DNA of 64,000 nucleotides from Hofstenia miamia (taxonomy: Eukaryota; Xenacoelomorpha; Acoela), in assembly GCA_004352715.1 (NCBI GenBank), contig SCFE01000070.1, positions 520,749 to 584,748 of the forward strand, in the 5' to 3' direction. A model generated the notes under the pieces. The model was not told the origin of the DNA, made no database searches, and saw nothing but the letters and a program-made list of their open reading frames with translations. The position numbers and the translations under genes were made by a program. The number at the start of each line of letters is the position of its first letter. The first letter of the stretch is position 1. Positions 11,301-23,033 of the stretch are shown one piece after another.

Positions 11301-13796
11301 AATTTCCTTGTCAAATTTATCTAGTATATCACTTATTGAAATGTGTTTTTCAAAATTAACCATATAAACTCTATTGTAAGCTAAACAAGATTTGAGAATC
11401 ACAGAGTTTAACTTTGGATAATTAAATTTTTGTATTTCAAATTTATCTATTACATACTTGATTACTTCTTTTGGACTGGTTAATTCACAAAATTAATAAT
11501 GAAATATTTTTTCTCTTTTAGATATATAGAAAGATGGCAAAAAATTTTAAACAGCATTTACCAAAAAATGTAAATAGAAAATATCAAAAAAATATAGAAA
11601 CAGAATTCCATATAGAAAAAGATCTGATAAAATTATATAGAAAAATTTTCAAAAAATATAAGGGATACCCCAAAAAATAGAATTGAATATGCAAACAAAA
11701 TCTGTATCTCTACTACAAAATATAATAGATGAAAACAAAAGGCATAGCCAAAATAATCTGAAAAAATTTTATGAATTTATTTGAAAAGTGTGTTTTAAGC
11801 AATTAAATAGGAAAACAAGCTTCTATTATATTTTATCTTGACTTAATTGATAGCAAATTGGAGGAGTGATTTGGGTGTTTCCTTTGAATTGTGATCAAGA
11901 AGTCTATCTAATTTGAAAAACATGCTGAAAAGGCTACATTTGCTCGTGTTTTGAGCCTTTTTCACAATGGGAAATTCTTAGTAACTCATCTAAAGATGAG
12001 CTACAAAAGTGGAAGATTTGTCTCCTTGGGAAATTACAGTTGTGAAATATGTTATATTAGACTTTGTGTGCTACTACTAAAAAAATTATTTTAAAGCAAC
12101 ATTAGTTGCTTCCTTAGCTGTACTATGACTAGATTTAGTTTGCATTAATATCTCTATTTGATTGTGTTTAATGTTTCTCAATGTTAATTATTCCTGTTTA
12201 ATTAATATCCTAATTTGGTTATAAGGTTGTTTAGATTATTAGGAATTGGGTTTACATATAAATATTTCTTTAGCCTCACAGCTAAATAGCAACATTAGTT
12301 GCTTCCTTAGTTGTACTATGAATAGGTTGAGTTTGCATTGACATCTCCATTTGATTGTAAATTTAGGCAATTATTGCTACAGGTATATCACATTAAAAAT
12401 AATGTATTAGCAAAATTTTGTTTATGAGATTGATATAAAAAAGACATTTTAAGATTGTTCCAGATTCCTCATTGCTCCCTGAATAATGTGCTCAAGTGTT
12501 ATCTGAATAGGAACAGGGGTATCATTAGAGAGCTGACTCTCATTCATTGTTGCCAGGCTAATTCTACATTTACAGCATAAATTTTTAAATGGTAAACCAA
12601 TCAAAGTTAAAAGATTTTTCTAGATTACCACTCCCTTTTGAGTAAGGTACTTAAGTATTAACTGCTAGTGGTCTTATGACAGAACTGACTCCCATTCATT
12701 GTTGTAAAGCTAATTTAAAATTACTTCAAATTTTATATTTTAAATTAAATATTTGTAAAATAATACATCAATTACAATGACCTTATTGAAATAATGAGAA
12801 AAACTATTATTTTTGAGGTCAAACTGATGGAAGTGATGATAAGCCAACATTTTAATTTAAGCTTTGCAAATGGAATGCACTACCATTAACATTTGAATGA
12901 AATTGTAAGTTTATTTACTGCATATATAGATATATATTACCTGAAATAGATATTAAAATATGGATATGCAGAAGCAAAATTCAAAATATGGTTATAACTT
13001 CAAGTAAGATAATCATTTTGATTAATTAATATTGCATTTTTTGTAGATGGTCTAAAACAACAAAAGAAAATTTGTACTTCTTACAATAAAATTATATATT
13101 TATTTATTCTAGTAATTGCTATTTTGCCTGTTTTTGCAAATTTTATGTCAATCATTTCCATAAATATATGCTGTTAAATGAAAATGTAAAAACATGAAAT
13201 TTTAAGATGAAAGCAGTTGATTAAAATAATATTTAATTGTGCATTCAAGCAAAAGGTATGGAATTTATTGCTGTAAAAAATACTTTGTTCAATGGGAATA
13301 GAGATGTATTGCTGCTATTAAACTAATGTGAATTCTTAAGCTGTATCTTATTAACATCAAATTGAGTGAGAAAAAATTCTTAATAAATGATAGTTAATAT
13401 GATCATTACTAATATTCAAAAATACTTTAGATACTTTTATTATTTACTACAATTTATATTAAAAATTTGATATAATGTAAATACTTTCAAATGCAATGAG
13501 ATTCTTGAAATTGAATAAAAAAAGTTTAAATATATTAAGACTGCATTTCAATAATTTATTTTGAAATAAAAAAATCTTCATAAGAATGCATAGCATGAAC
13601 ATTCAACTTATAGGTAAAATGCACTTGCTGATGTAAAAATGGAAGCATAAATTTGTATTTAAAGCAAACAGTCAGCAACTACTAAACTATTAATTAAAGA
13701 TATTGTGGCATAGGCATGGAAATCTGTGTTGCTAAGCACCAGGATTTGCCAGTGTCCCAATAATTAATGGCCTGACTCCACTGCCAAGTGAGCCTA
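8352..13796. other. Non-coding CpG-poor stretch with internal duplications
   Basis: No recognisable gene. Duplicated segments are visible: TTTTTAGMTATAACTCAGA followed by ACTGTTTTTTA at about 9865 and 10172; AACATTAGTTGCTTCCTTAG at about 12099 and 12291; and a pair around 12525 and 12685 sharing CTCATTCATTGTTG/CCCATTCATTGTTG. A 69-codon minus-strand ORF at 11193-11402 contains GPGEGYCAIGRKC but I cannot assign it. An inverted repeat GAAGTGCTGA / TCAGCACTTC flanks about 10865-10928. Confidence 0.45.
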
Positions 13797-14560
13797 TTGT
13801 GGAATGGCAGGGGAGCTCTGACTACTCCAGTGGTACTAGGAAACTTAATTGATAAGCAAAAGGTTACAAAGGCTACCATCATAAAGAGTGACCTGCATTC
13901 CAACAGAAAAACAGAACATTGGTAGTTTATCAGTTCAATAAAGAAACAGAAAATATTCCACCAAGAATTATTCTCCAACAGTGACCAATTCACATTTCAT
14001 TGCACCAGAGCAGTATCCACAAATAGATCCAAGCTCACCACAGTGTTAATTGTGTGTCTCTGAAATTTATTAAGTGCAATGTATGAATAGAAATGATCAA
14101 ATAAAGTTGTTTTTCTCTATACTTGAATGTAGCCATAACTTAATGTGATACCACAATTTGACCTGCCAACTGGAAGAGAGTGTTTTGTTGCCCTAAACAC
14201 ATTGGAGTAACTCCCAAATTGTTGCTGGAATGTAAGCAATAATTATTACACAACAATCCATTGAAGAATCTAAAAAGGTCAGCATAATAAATAATTCAAA
14301 AAGAGCAAACACAATTGAAGTGAGACTAATTAATTTGAGCAATCACTACAGGTCTCTCACATATTTATAACAATTTGAAATTACTACCTGTTCAAAAATC
14401 TCTAAGAAATTGATAGAATGGATCACAAATATAAAAAATGGAATAAAATGTAAATGAATTTTCAAGGTTTATCCATAATATCCATTTTGATAATTCACAA
14501 TATACATTTAAAAAACACTGATTATTTGGCACCTTGAATTCTAACCAGGCAGTTTTTCAA
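13797..14560 (+). mobile_element. TA-flanked element, copy B (right end uncertain)
   Basis: Same family and orientation as copy A: TA then TTGTGGAATGGCAGGGGAGCTC, CTGACTACTCCAGTGGTACT, CATTCCAACAG, GACCAATTCACA, CCCAAATTGTTGCTGGA, TAAGCAATAATTATTAC and TACCTGTTC. Closest match is copy E in reverse complement. The right terminus is too eroded to place exactly. Confidence 0.65.
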
Positions 14561-15145
14561 GTTTATGCTGCCAATCAAAAAATCTTGTAAACACCACAGA
14601 ATGGTAAAATATTGCTGTAATAGAAGCAGATTATAATTAAGTGTACTATACATATTGTTTTAAGTATTCCTTTGTAGTACTTTGTTGACTTTGACATTAG
14701 AATAAATGTTTTTTTACAAAATTTAACAAATTTATTCACCTGGTGGTATGGTCTTATTTAACTTTACTTTACAAGGATTTTGTTGAGTTATTTGCATTAA
14801 GCTAAATGGAATATACAAAACCTTTTAATTTTCAAATTCCATTTGCCAATTTTTTCCATGAGCTCCTAATATCAATGACAGCAAGAAATTATTTTCCTGT
14901 TTGAGGGTGCAATTTTAGAATATTCAGGCCAATAAAAGGTTTGAATTCTTCAACTTAGAGAGCTCTATAGGCCTGCAAAATGTCATGGTGATAGCTGCAA
15001 TATTGCCAGAGCAATGAGCAAAAATGTGGTTTTTAAGAATATTAGAGAATCTATAGGAACCAACTAATGTTGCTTAACAAAACAAAATAACAACAGTACT
15101 TTATTTTTGGTCCAATAAATGTGAAAGTTTCTTAAGACATAAATA

Positions 15146-16765
15146 ATGCAGACATGTACAAAATGTGCAACATATACAATTCTGAAAGCTACAGATGAAA
15201 AGTTATCTTCATATGAAACAATTAACAAACTTGGTTTTAAAATTATTAAAGCTACAGATGAAAAGTTATCTTCATATGAAACAATTAACAAACTTGGTTT
15301 TAAAATTATTGCATTCACAAGGAAAAATTTTCATGATCATAAAATGGGAACTTATTAATGTCAATCTTTGATAATTCAGATCTTAAAAATAATGAATTAA
15401 TAAATGTGTTTTAGACTACATTTGGGAACAAGTTAGGAATAAAAGAGGTTTTAAAAGATACACTAAAATATCTTAAGAATTGAACTATATAAATTTGTAT
15501 TAAATTGTCTGAGGATATCTTCAAATGAATTAGTAAACTGGTGTAAAGCTTGGCATAAAAATTTTAGCATTCATACTTTTGATCCAATGTATAGAAAGTT
15601 TATTTCATATACAAATAATTATAATTCCTCAGATATAACATTAGTGTATATTTGAAACACTATCATTTGTTTCCAATTTTAGACAATGACTTTAAATGAA
15701 CTGCTTCAAAAGCTAATCAAGAGGGTACTGATAAACTTTTAAGATATATGAAAATCTTAAAATGGTCAAATAGGCATGAGAAAATTTTAAAATTAAGTAA
15801 GTTGGAGGATCTTAAGCACTTTAAGCAAAAGAATTTTGTTTTTGTTCTACACACAAAATTTCTGTTACAACATAGTTTTAATTTTATATTCATTTGAAGA
15901 ATAGAAGAATTTTAGATTGATTTTTGACCACAAATTAGGCATGTTAGTTTTAAATGAAGGATATGACAAATGATGACTGATATGTAATACATTATATGAA
16001 ATTTACAAAACCTAAAATTTCATTGGTCAAATTCATCATATTCAAGTCTTAGTAATAATTTATTTGAACAACAAAATTTGTGCATTCAAGAATCACAATA
16101 TTATGATGGAATAAAGCAGATATTAGATGATTTTTACTTACTGCACTACAAAGATGTTCACATGAATTCATATATTTTATATAATTCAATAGTTGACATA
16201 GATATATGTAAGTACTATTCTTCTTCACTTTACAAAATTGAAGATTCAATTCCAGTTTATACAATACATGATAAAATTACTAATTTTTTTAGAAAATTAT
16301 AAATCAAATTTTGATGTATATATATAAAGGGGAATTCTATATTAATGAAATAGATCTTCATCATGCTATATATATAGGTAGTTCCATAAAAATAGAAGCA
16401 GGTTTCTATTCATATTCTTTAATAAAATAATAATAAATAAATGGAATATGCCAATTTTAAATATTAAAAATAAATTATTAGCAAAGAAGTGTCTGAAGGC
16501 AGAAACTTTTTAGTATTTTATAAAATATATTTTTGATACCTTTCCAGAAAAAGAATCTAAAACATTTGTTAATACTTTTATTGGGAATTACATAGAAATA
16601 AAATAAGACTAACTATGGCTTCAAATATGCTGAATATGAAACTGAAATGAATTGTTGGACTGAGGCAATGATTTCAAAAAAGAATATAATTATTCATAAA
16701 TTAAACAATATATTCAAACTTATATGCAATAAATACAGATATCATATATACTACTAATCCTAAAA
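15146..16765 (+). pseudogene. DNA polymerase B-like relic
   Basis: A broken coding region with three family B DNA polymerase-like motifs in the right order. At about 16196-16237 DIDICKYYSSSLYK resembles motif A; at 16559-16585 KTFVNTFIG resembles motif B; at 16729-16755 INTDIIYTTNP resembles motif C, where the usual DTDS has become NTDI, so a catalytic aspartate is lost. A second landmark is GEFYINEIDLHH near 16330. Many stops and frameshifts separate these pieces. Short-spaced motifs of this kind are typical of viral, plasmid and Maverick-type polymerases rather than nuclear replicases. It runs directly into a helicase-like region, suggesting one original polyprotein. Assignment rests on motifs alone. 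Confidence 0.5.
15185..15310 (+). repeat. Perfect 63-bp tandem duplication
   Basis: Two identical, adjacent 63-bp units (15185-15247 and 15248-15310) starting AAAGCTACAGATGAAAAG. The unit is a multiple of three and is open in one frame. Confidence 0.95.
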
Positions 16766-16869
16766 AATATATGAATACAAGAAAGATTTTACATTTAATT
16801 CCTCATACATTCACACACCACTTATGTATAAAAATGATATAACATATTTAAAAAAAGCAATATAGATTC

Positions 16870-18720
16870 ATATATTTGTGAAGATAGAACAATGTATATA
16901 GGACCAACAAGATCAGGTAAGAATACAAAGTTATGTGAACTTATTAAAAAGAGCAAAAATCCAAATATTTTTACATATACAAATAAAGCAATTGAAAACA
17001 TAAGAAGAAGATTAAAGAGTGTTAATAAAATTTTTTATACATTTGATAGTAATTTTTCTGAATAGAGCTATAACAAATTAGATGATTTAAAGAACAAGGA
17101 GATATTTATAAGTGAATTTTCAATGGTGCCAAATAAATGGATATCAAAAATTTATCAAGGCTTTCTTCAATATGCATTAGAATCAGGGGCTGGGAATTCT
17201 AATTACACTAAGAACTAATTGTGATAGAGTTGCAGAATTGACCCTATCATAACAGCCCAGATTCTAGCAAAATATTGACTAATAGAAAAACATTGGTAAT
17301 TCATCCATGTAACCAGTAACTGTTTAGAAAACATCCAGGATGAATATGTTGTATGGCTTCCAGTCAAAGTGCTATCCAGGGAAAGAGAAGTTTGTAACTT
17401 GCTTGATTGGTGCTACCCTATTTGTCTCATAACTTATTATCTATCTCAATACAAAATAAACAACTCAATGGTTTTCTGATCTCTCAACCCACTAAATAAT
17501 AGCATGTAATTGCCATGCATTCATTTTAACCAATGGTATAATATCATCACAGTGTAGTAAATTATCATAGCCTGCACATGTTGCTTTAGAATGAAAGGTT
17601 TTATTATATCTATCCATATCCATACATGTAACCTAATGCAGTCCACAATTTGGGCTGCTTACTGTCTGAATGCTACTCATTGATTCAGTACTCAAAGAAG
17701 TACTAACAAATTTTCACAGGAGCTTACACAATAATTATGTTAAACATAAAATATCAAAAAAATAAAGTACAAAAGAAAAATGAACACAGTACAAGAGAGA
17801 TAAACTCTATTGAACATTAACTACAGCATTGTTCATATTTATACATTGTTTCAGAAAATAATTACCTGTCTTTGTTTACAATTGAAAATCATGCAAACAT
17901 TTTTCCCTCACAAATGGAATTGAGCAACAAATACATGTAGCAATACTTTGAGGGGACAGAATAATAATATCACAAACTAATATTGAAATGAGATAGCTTA
18001 CATCATGTTGACATTATTATAAAGAATTACAAATGAGAAAATAAAATAAAAATCAGCAAATTTTCCCAAATGATACTACAATGCATATACTATTAATATG
18101 TTTGGTGATCTACATCAATGTTCACCTGTAGAAAGCCATTTTTGAAATAATTATAATTACTTGATATCACCTGCAATTAAACAAAGGTGTCCAACTAAAA
18201 AAAAATATTGAATTACAAAGAAGAAACTGATAGCTATGACAAATCATTACTACAATTTAATGAAATAAAACCTTTGCTTCAAAATATATTTTTTCTAAAA
18301 AAAACAAGAAAACTAGTTACAAATGAATGCTGTAAAGAATTTACAAAATGAAAGATCATTGCTCTATCAACACAGGTAAAAAGAAAGAGGAACCTCCTTT
18401 AGAAGTAAAATTTAAATATAATAAGGGCATTAAAATATATGAAATATGTGAAAGTATGCCTGTAATGGCTACCAATAATATGAAAGAGCAACATATATCT
18501 AATACCATGGAATTTAATATAGAAGAAATACAAAATGAATACATAAATTAATAATGACTTAACATTCACTATAAATGATTTCAGAAAGAAATATATTCCC
18601 TCATTTTGTCGAACAGTTTATAAATTTCAAGGATGTGGCATCAAGAACTTTGTAATAATTTGGAAACAAGACTTAATTTGCACTTGAAATCCAAAGATAA
18701 ATAAATAAATATTATAGGAA
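16870..18720 (+). pseudogene. SF1 helicase-like relic, interrupted by element copy C
   Basis: Follows the polymerase relic on the same strand. MYIGPTRSGKNTKLCEL (16892-16942) has a Walker A shape, GxxxxGK, with the following Ser/Thr replaced by Asn. TNKAIENIRRRL follows, then IFISEFSMVPNKW at 17102-17140, a Walker B-like segment with the usual DE changed to SE. The reading is broken at about 17180 by copy C. It resumes after about 18220, with GIKIYEICESMPVMATNN near 18430 and FCRTVYKFQG near 18610, similar to the C-terminal motifs of Pif1/RecD-type superfamily 1 helicases. Stops in all frames show it is dead. The combination of PolB and SF1 helicase is unusual for a eukaryotic transposon. Confidence 0.5.
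17180..18200 (+). mobile_element. TA-flanked element, copy C (inside helicase relic)
   Basis: Left end TA-GAATCAGGGGCTGGGAATTC, then TAATTACACTA, GCTTCCAGTC, CTAAATAATAGCATGTAATT, CCATGCATTCATTTTAACCA, ATCATCACAGTG, CCACAATTTGGGC, ATTACCTGTCTTTGTTTACA. It matches the reverse complement of copy D over most of its length. It splits the helicase relic between Walker B and the C-terminal motifs, so it arrived after that gene. The right end is not sharply defined. Confidence 0.65.
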
Positions 18721-19364
18721 ATTTGACCCAGTTCAAGAAGCACTTAAAAGTAAATGTAAACCAAAAATTTCTTTGATTATTGATGTTCCATCAAAAGATA
18801 TAAAAATGCTGGAAAAGATTGAAAAAGGATATATCAATGATTTTGCAAATAAATATCAAGAGAAATTTTTAAATGTACAACACAACAAAAAAACTTCAAA
18901 ACAAAAATCAATAATGTACAAATGTGAAATGGAAAAGGAAGAAGAAATAAGAAAATGGAAATGACAAGAAATTAAAACATTTGTAAAAAAATGTATGATA
19001 AAATTCAAGTACAACACTATTCATTTTTATAAAGATATGCTTTGCATTATTGTATTCATTTAAATTTTTAGGAAGTATATCTAAATATTGTGTATGATTT
19101 CATTTTTTCTGTTCTAAAATATTCTCCTTTTGTGCTGTTGTTAGTTTTGATATTTACCAATTTCCAATTGAAAAGCTGTATGCTAAAATTTTCTGTTAAA
19201 AAAAATTCACAAGTGGTTTTGTCTTTTGTCACATGAAAATTGATATATTCCTTCTTTTTGAATTGTTAGAGTCTTTGGGGCATAATCAATCAGACAGTTG
19301 TTGTTTGTGAAGAAGTTGTGGCTCAGTATCATCTGGTACATTGGTGGCTGGTAGATTGTATCTA

Positions 19365-20275
19365 CTGTAGAGTCACTCAGGGTCTTTAGGACTTCCTGGG
19401 ATTATTATTCTTTATTCTAATTTTGCACTGACGTCAGGCTGACATATTTCTTTATTTCTAGTTTAGTTTGCAAATGCTGTTTTCATGTCCCCTTGATTGG
19501 TGCTAAGTGTATTGCTCAAATTAAATTGCAAGGGAAATTTTTGATATGACTATCTTGTGATTTGGTTTGATTGTAAACAAAGACAGGTAATAACTTGAAT
19601 TTTATAAATTGAGTAACAATGTTGAGAACAGTTAATAGATTTTATCTAGCTTCAATTACAGTTTACCTTTTCTACTATTACTTACTTATTGTTCAATTGC
19701 AAATAATTGTATAAGTTAAGGCAACAATTTGGGAGTACTTTCCTCAAAGTACCAGAGCAACACATAGCTCTAGAGATCTTTTCAGATCACCTATCCCAAA
19801 TTGTGGACCATTTAGGTTACAGATATGGATATGTATAAGGAAATAATAAATCTCTTCTTCTATATGCAACATGTACATGCACCTATAATTAATTACACTG
19901 TGATGATATTATGCTGTTGGTTAGCATGAATGCATGGTAACTACATGCTATTATTTAGTGAGCTGAGAAATAACAATGAAAATGAGATGTTTATTCTTTA
20001 TAGAAATATAAAATAAAATGTGAGACATTTAAGGGAGCACCATTCACTAAGGTTAAGCACTTCTCCTTTTGCCAGCACTTCAGCTGGAAGCCATACAAAT
20101 TGGTCATTTTGGAATTTACCTAAAAAGTCATAGTTACTTGGATGAATTACCAATGTTTGTTTTGATAATTCTATTTAACAGAATCAGGGCTGTTCTTATG
20201 AGGTTGTTCTTTCAACCTTCTGCAGTGTCAATGAGTTAGCTAGTGTAATTATAATTCCAGCCCACATTTCTACAC
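19365..20275 (-). mobile_element. TA-flanked element, copy D
   Basis: Inverted relative to A-C. TA precedes CTGTAGAGTCACTCAGGG at 19365, and the outer end CCCACATTTCTACAC is followed by TA at 20276-20277. Both ends therefore have related inverted termini and a TA flank, the best evidence that each ~0.95 kb unit is a separate transposon and not one arm of a larger element. Confidence 0.72.
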
Positions 20276-20499
20276 TACTATGTACATATCCTGTTGGGAT
20301 TTAGTGTTCTGGATTGTTAGTAGCATGTTTTTCATGACTCCTTTGATATTAACATAAATTCTTGATGCATTCATTTGCAAAGGAGTAAGCTTTTATTGTG
20401 ATAGATGCCCCTGTGTTGAGAATTGCTTTAATGCTGATACTGCTAATTGTGACAGGAATTAAAGTACATTCAAATAGTTCTTTGACAACAAAGATTTCA

Positions 20500-21540
20500 T
20501 TTGCACAGTCTTGTGATGGCTACCAGTTTTGTTTAAATCATTCTCAATTTTGTTTGATTGTTGTGCTAATTCTTCTGCATCTTCTTCAGTATAGAGTCCT
20601 TCAACTTTTACAGCAAATGAAATTGTTTTGCAATCAGGTTGAGTGTGGCTTTGTTGGCCACATATTTTACATCTGATTTTTTGATTATCTATTTGCAGTT
20701 TGTTGATTGCTGACTATGCTGTATTCTTTTTGAAGAATTTTAGGCTTTCATTGGTGGATATTTTTATCATTTGTCTGTTGAAATGTCCATTATTCTCAAT
20801 GCTGAGATGAATTGAGACCATTTTCATATCAATGTTTCTATGTCATTATTGATATTGCATTTGTTTTGAATCTTCTTATTTTTTTGATTAGTCAGTTATG
20901 GATTAATGAGAATAAATCTTAAAGATAGTAGGGTTCTTCCTGTTGGGAGAGGCATGACAGTCTATTGAATTTGTAGATGAAGTTTATGATATCATTGTCC
21001 TTTGTCAAGTTGCAGTAGTAGAGCTGCATTCTATAGTGTTTTCTAGTGTTGTTATTGCTAAAGTGATCTGCTTGTGCATCTGTGAGTTTTTTGTAATCTG
21101 CTTTTGCTTTTACATCAAGATTGAAGTATATTTGTAAAGCTGTGTTTCTGCAAAACAATGGCAACTCTGTACCCTTGGTTCTATTCTGTTGTAATAAGTA
21201 AACTTCAAAAAGTACAAGCCATCCTGGAAAAATTGAAGAGTTCTAGATATTTTCATATCCATGTTTGGAGGGTGATTGGGTAACATGGAGACTCTTTTCT
21301 TTGGTTTTTTGTCAAACATTTGTTGAGGAGTTGGCATTGGGGATGTAGCTCATTTTCATCTTTGGGGTGTGATGTTGTTGGTAGTACAGAACTCACAAAA
21401 TTTGTGCTTTGAGTTGTTCTGTTTTTGATAAGTTTCATTAATAAGGTTATTGATGCTAGAATATCATTTTTGAAATAGCTTAGTTTATTTTCCATTTTTT
21501 ACTTTTGCTCTAGGAAGTTGACTTCAAGGTATTCTATCAA
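20500..21540 (-). pseudogene. Gag-like relic with CCHC zinc knuckle
   Basis: Minus-strand frames from 21540 down to 20500 read as one decayed protein. First comes a lysine/glutamate-rich helical start (KMENKLSYFKNDILAS). Then a capsid-like segment at 20919-21164 has ALQIYFNL, DYKKLTDA, HFSNNNTRKHYRMQLYY and INFIYKFNRLSC, which resembles the helical capsid domain of LTR-retrotransposon gag. Last, at 20630-20671, is CKICGQQSHTQPDC, an exact C-x2-C-x4-H-x4-C zinc knuckle. Frames shift at least twice and stops are present. No protease or reverse transcriptase follows. It could be a gag remnant of an LTR element or a gag-derived gene of the surrounding element. Confidence 0.55.
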
Positions 21541-23033
21541 GATATTTTTTGTATTAAATATTAGACTTGCTGGTGAGGGATAACTTCTCTGTGTAATTCT
21601 AGAATTAGTTCAATAAGTTTGGCTTTCTTGAGATTGCTAAAAATGTGAAATTATATTAGATTGACACTTTTATATAGATGTTTAACTTTGAAGGAGAGAG
21701 TTTAGTATTACTAGGAGTGACAGCAGTCAATCTCTTATTCTGTAGTAAAATAAATTGGTTCCACTAGGCAAAAATCTTTCATTGTATCATTATTGCTTAA
21801 TGCAAAATTTTTCAAATTTTCTAGGTCTTATATAAAAGATAAGAAAAACTTTCATTTTAGTAGTGATATAACTAATTGTCTTTTAGGTTCATGCACCAAA
21901 AGTGGTCAAAGATATTGTAGAATGCTGTACTTGTGGTAGAAGCATATGGAACACTCAGCAAGCATTCTATCTTTAGAAATAATAAACAACTGATGAAACT
22001 ACTAGTTAAGTATGTACTTCTATCTTTTGAGAAAATAAGGGCATGTTCATTCTATAGGTTAACAAATACTTAGTGCACATGTAAATTCCAAACTTCTTCT
22101 TACAGAATTATGGCCTCCAGTCAAAGAGATTAACCATTTCCAATACCTAATTCTCAGCTCATTTTAGACTAGAGAAAATACAACAATTATAGCTAAATGC
22201 AAACTGTCCTTCACAACCATACTAATCTTTATACCTATTCCTAATATCACCCAGACTAAGGAGATTAATCATCTTACCATTTAAATATTCTGATTATCTT
22301 ACCTGTCACCTGAAGTGATATGCTAAGCATTAATCATACTGATCAATAACTTAATATAAATAAATATATTAATGATAATAAGTGGGCAATTTAGGAAAAA
22401 GTTATTATCTGAAAAATACTAAAAGAGTAAGTTAGTTAAATATAGCAATGAGTAAAAACAAAACAAATTAGCAAAAGACACAATGATGTCTGTGATTCAA
22501 ATTTATGTGCATAAATTGTACAATAACTAGTATCAAATCTTAATATTAATTAGACACTAAATGTTATTTTACAAAAATGATGCAAATATACTACAATATT
22601 GAGTGAGTTTTAATTTTGATTACCAGATTTGGGGTGATGATGCCTATATATATATANNNNNNNNNNNNNNNNNNNNNNNNNNNNNNNNNNNNNNNNNNNN
22701 NNNNNNNNNNNNNNNNNNNNNNNNNNNNNNNNNNNNNNNNNNNNNNNNNNNNNNNNNNNNNNNNNNTATATATATATATATTCTTTAAAAACCAAAAATT
22801 TTCCTATAGATAATTTATTTCAGCACAACTTTAAACTATCATTATAGTTGAAATTTTTGCCTATATCAAATGTAATCAATGAAACTTTAATTATATAATT
22901 GGGTATTGAATTTAGATGTGTGGCTGCTTTATTACCAAAAGGAAGCTACTATTACTCTTTCATTGCTATTAGCCACATTTTAAAACAAAATATTAGAATT
23001 TCCTCTACTTTGTTTTGAAAATATTCATTGTTA
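21541..23033. other. CpG-poor DNA with (TA)n gap
   Basis: No recognisable gene. A (TA)n tract at 22644-22656 and 22767-22780 flanks 110 N (22657-22766). Confidence 0.5.

Noticed and set aside
22090-22300. Possible LINE 3' fragment (PPVKEINHFQYL reading)
   Set aside because: A single short stretch resembling the post-RT block of LINEs, without an active site or neighbouring blocks; too weak to annotate.
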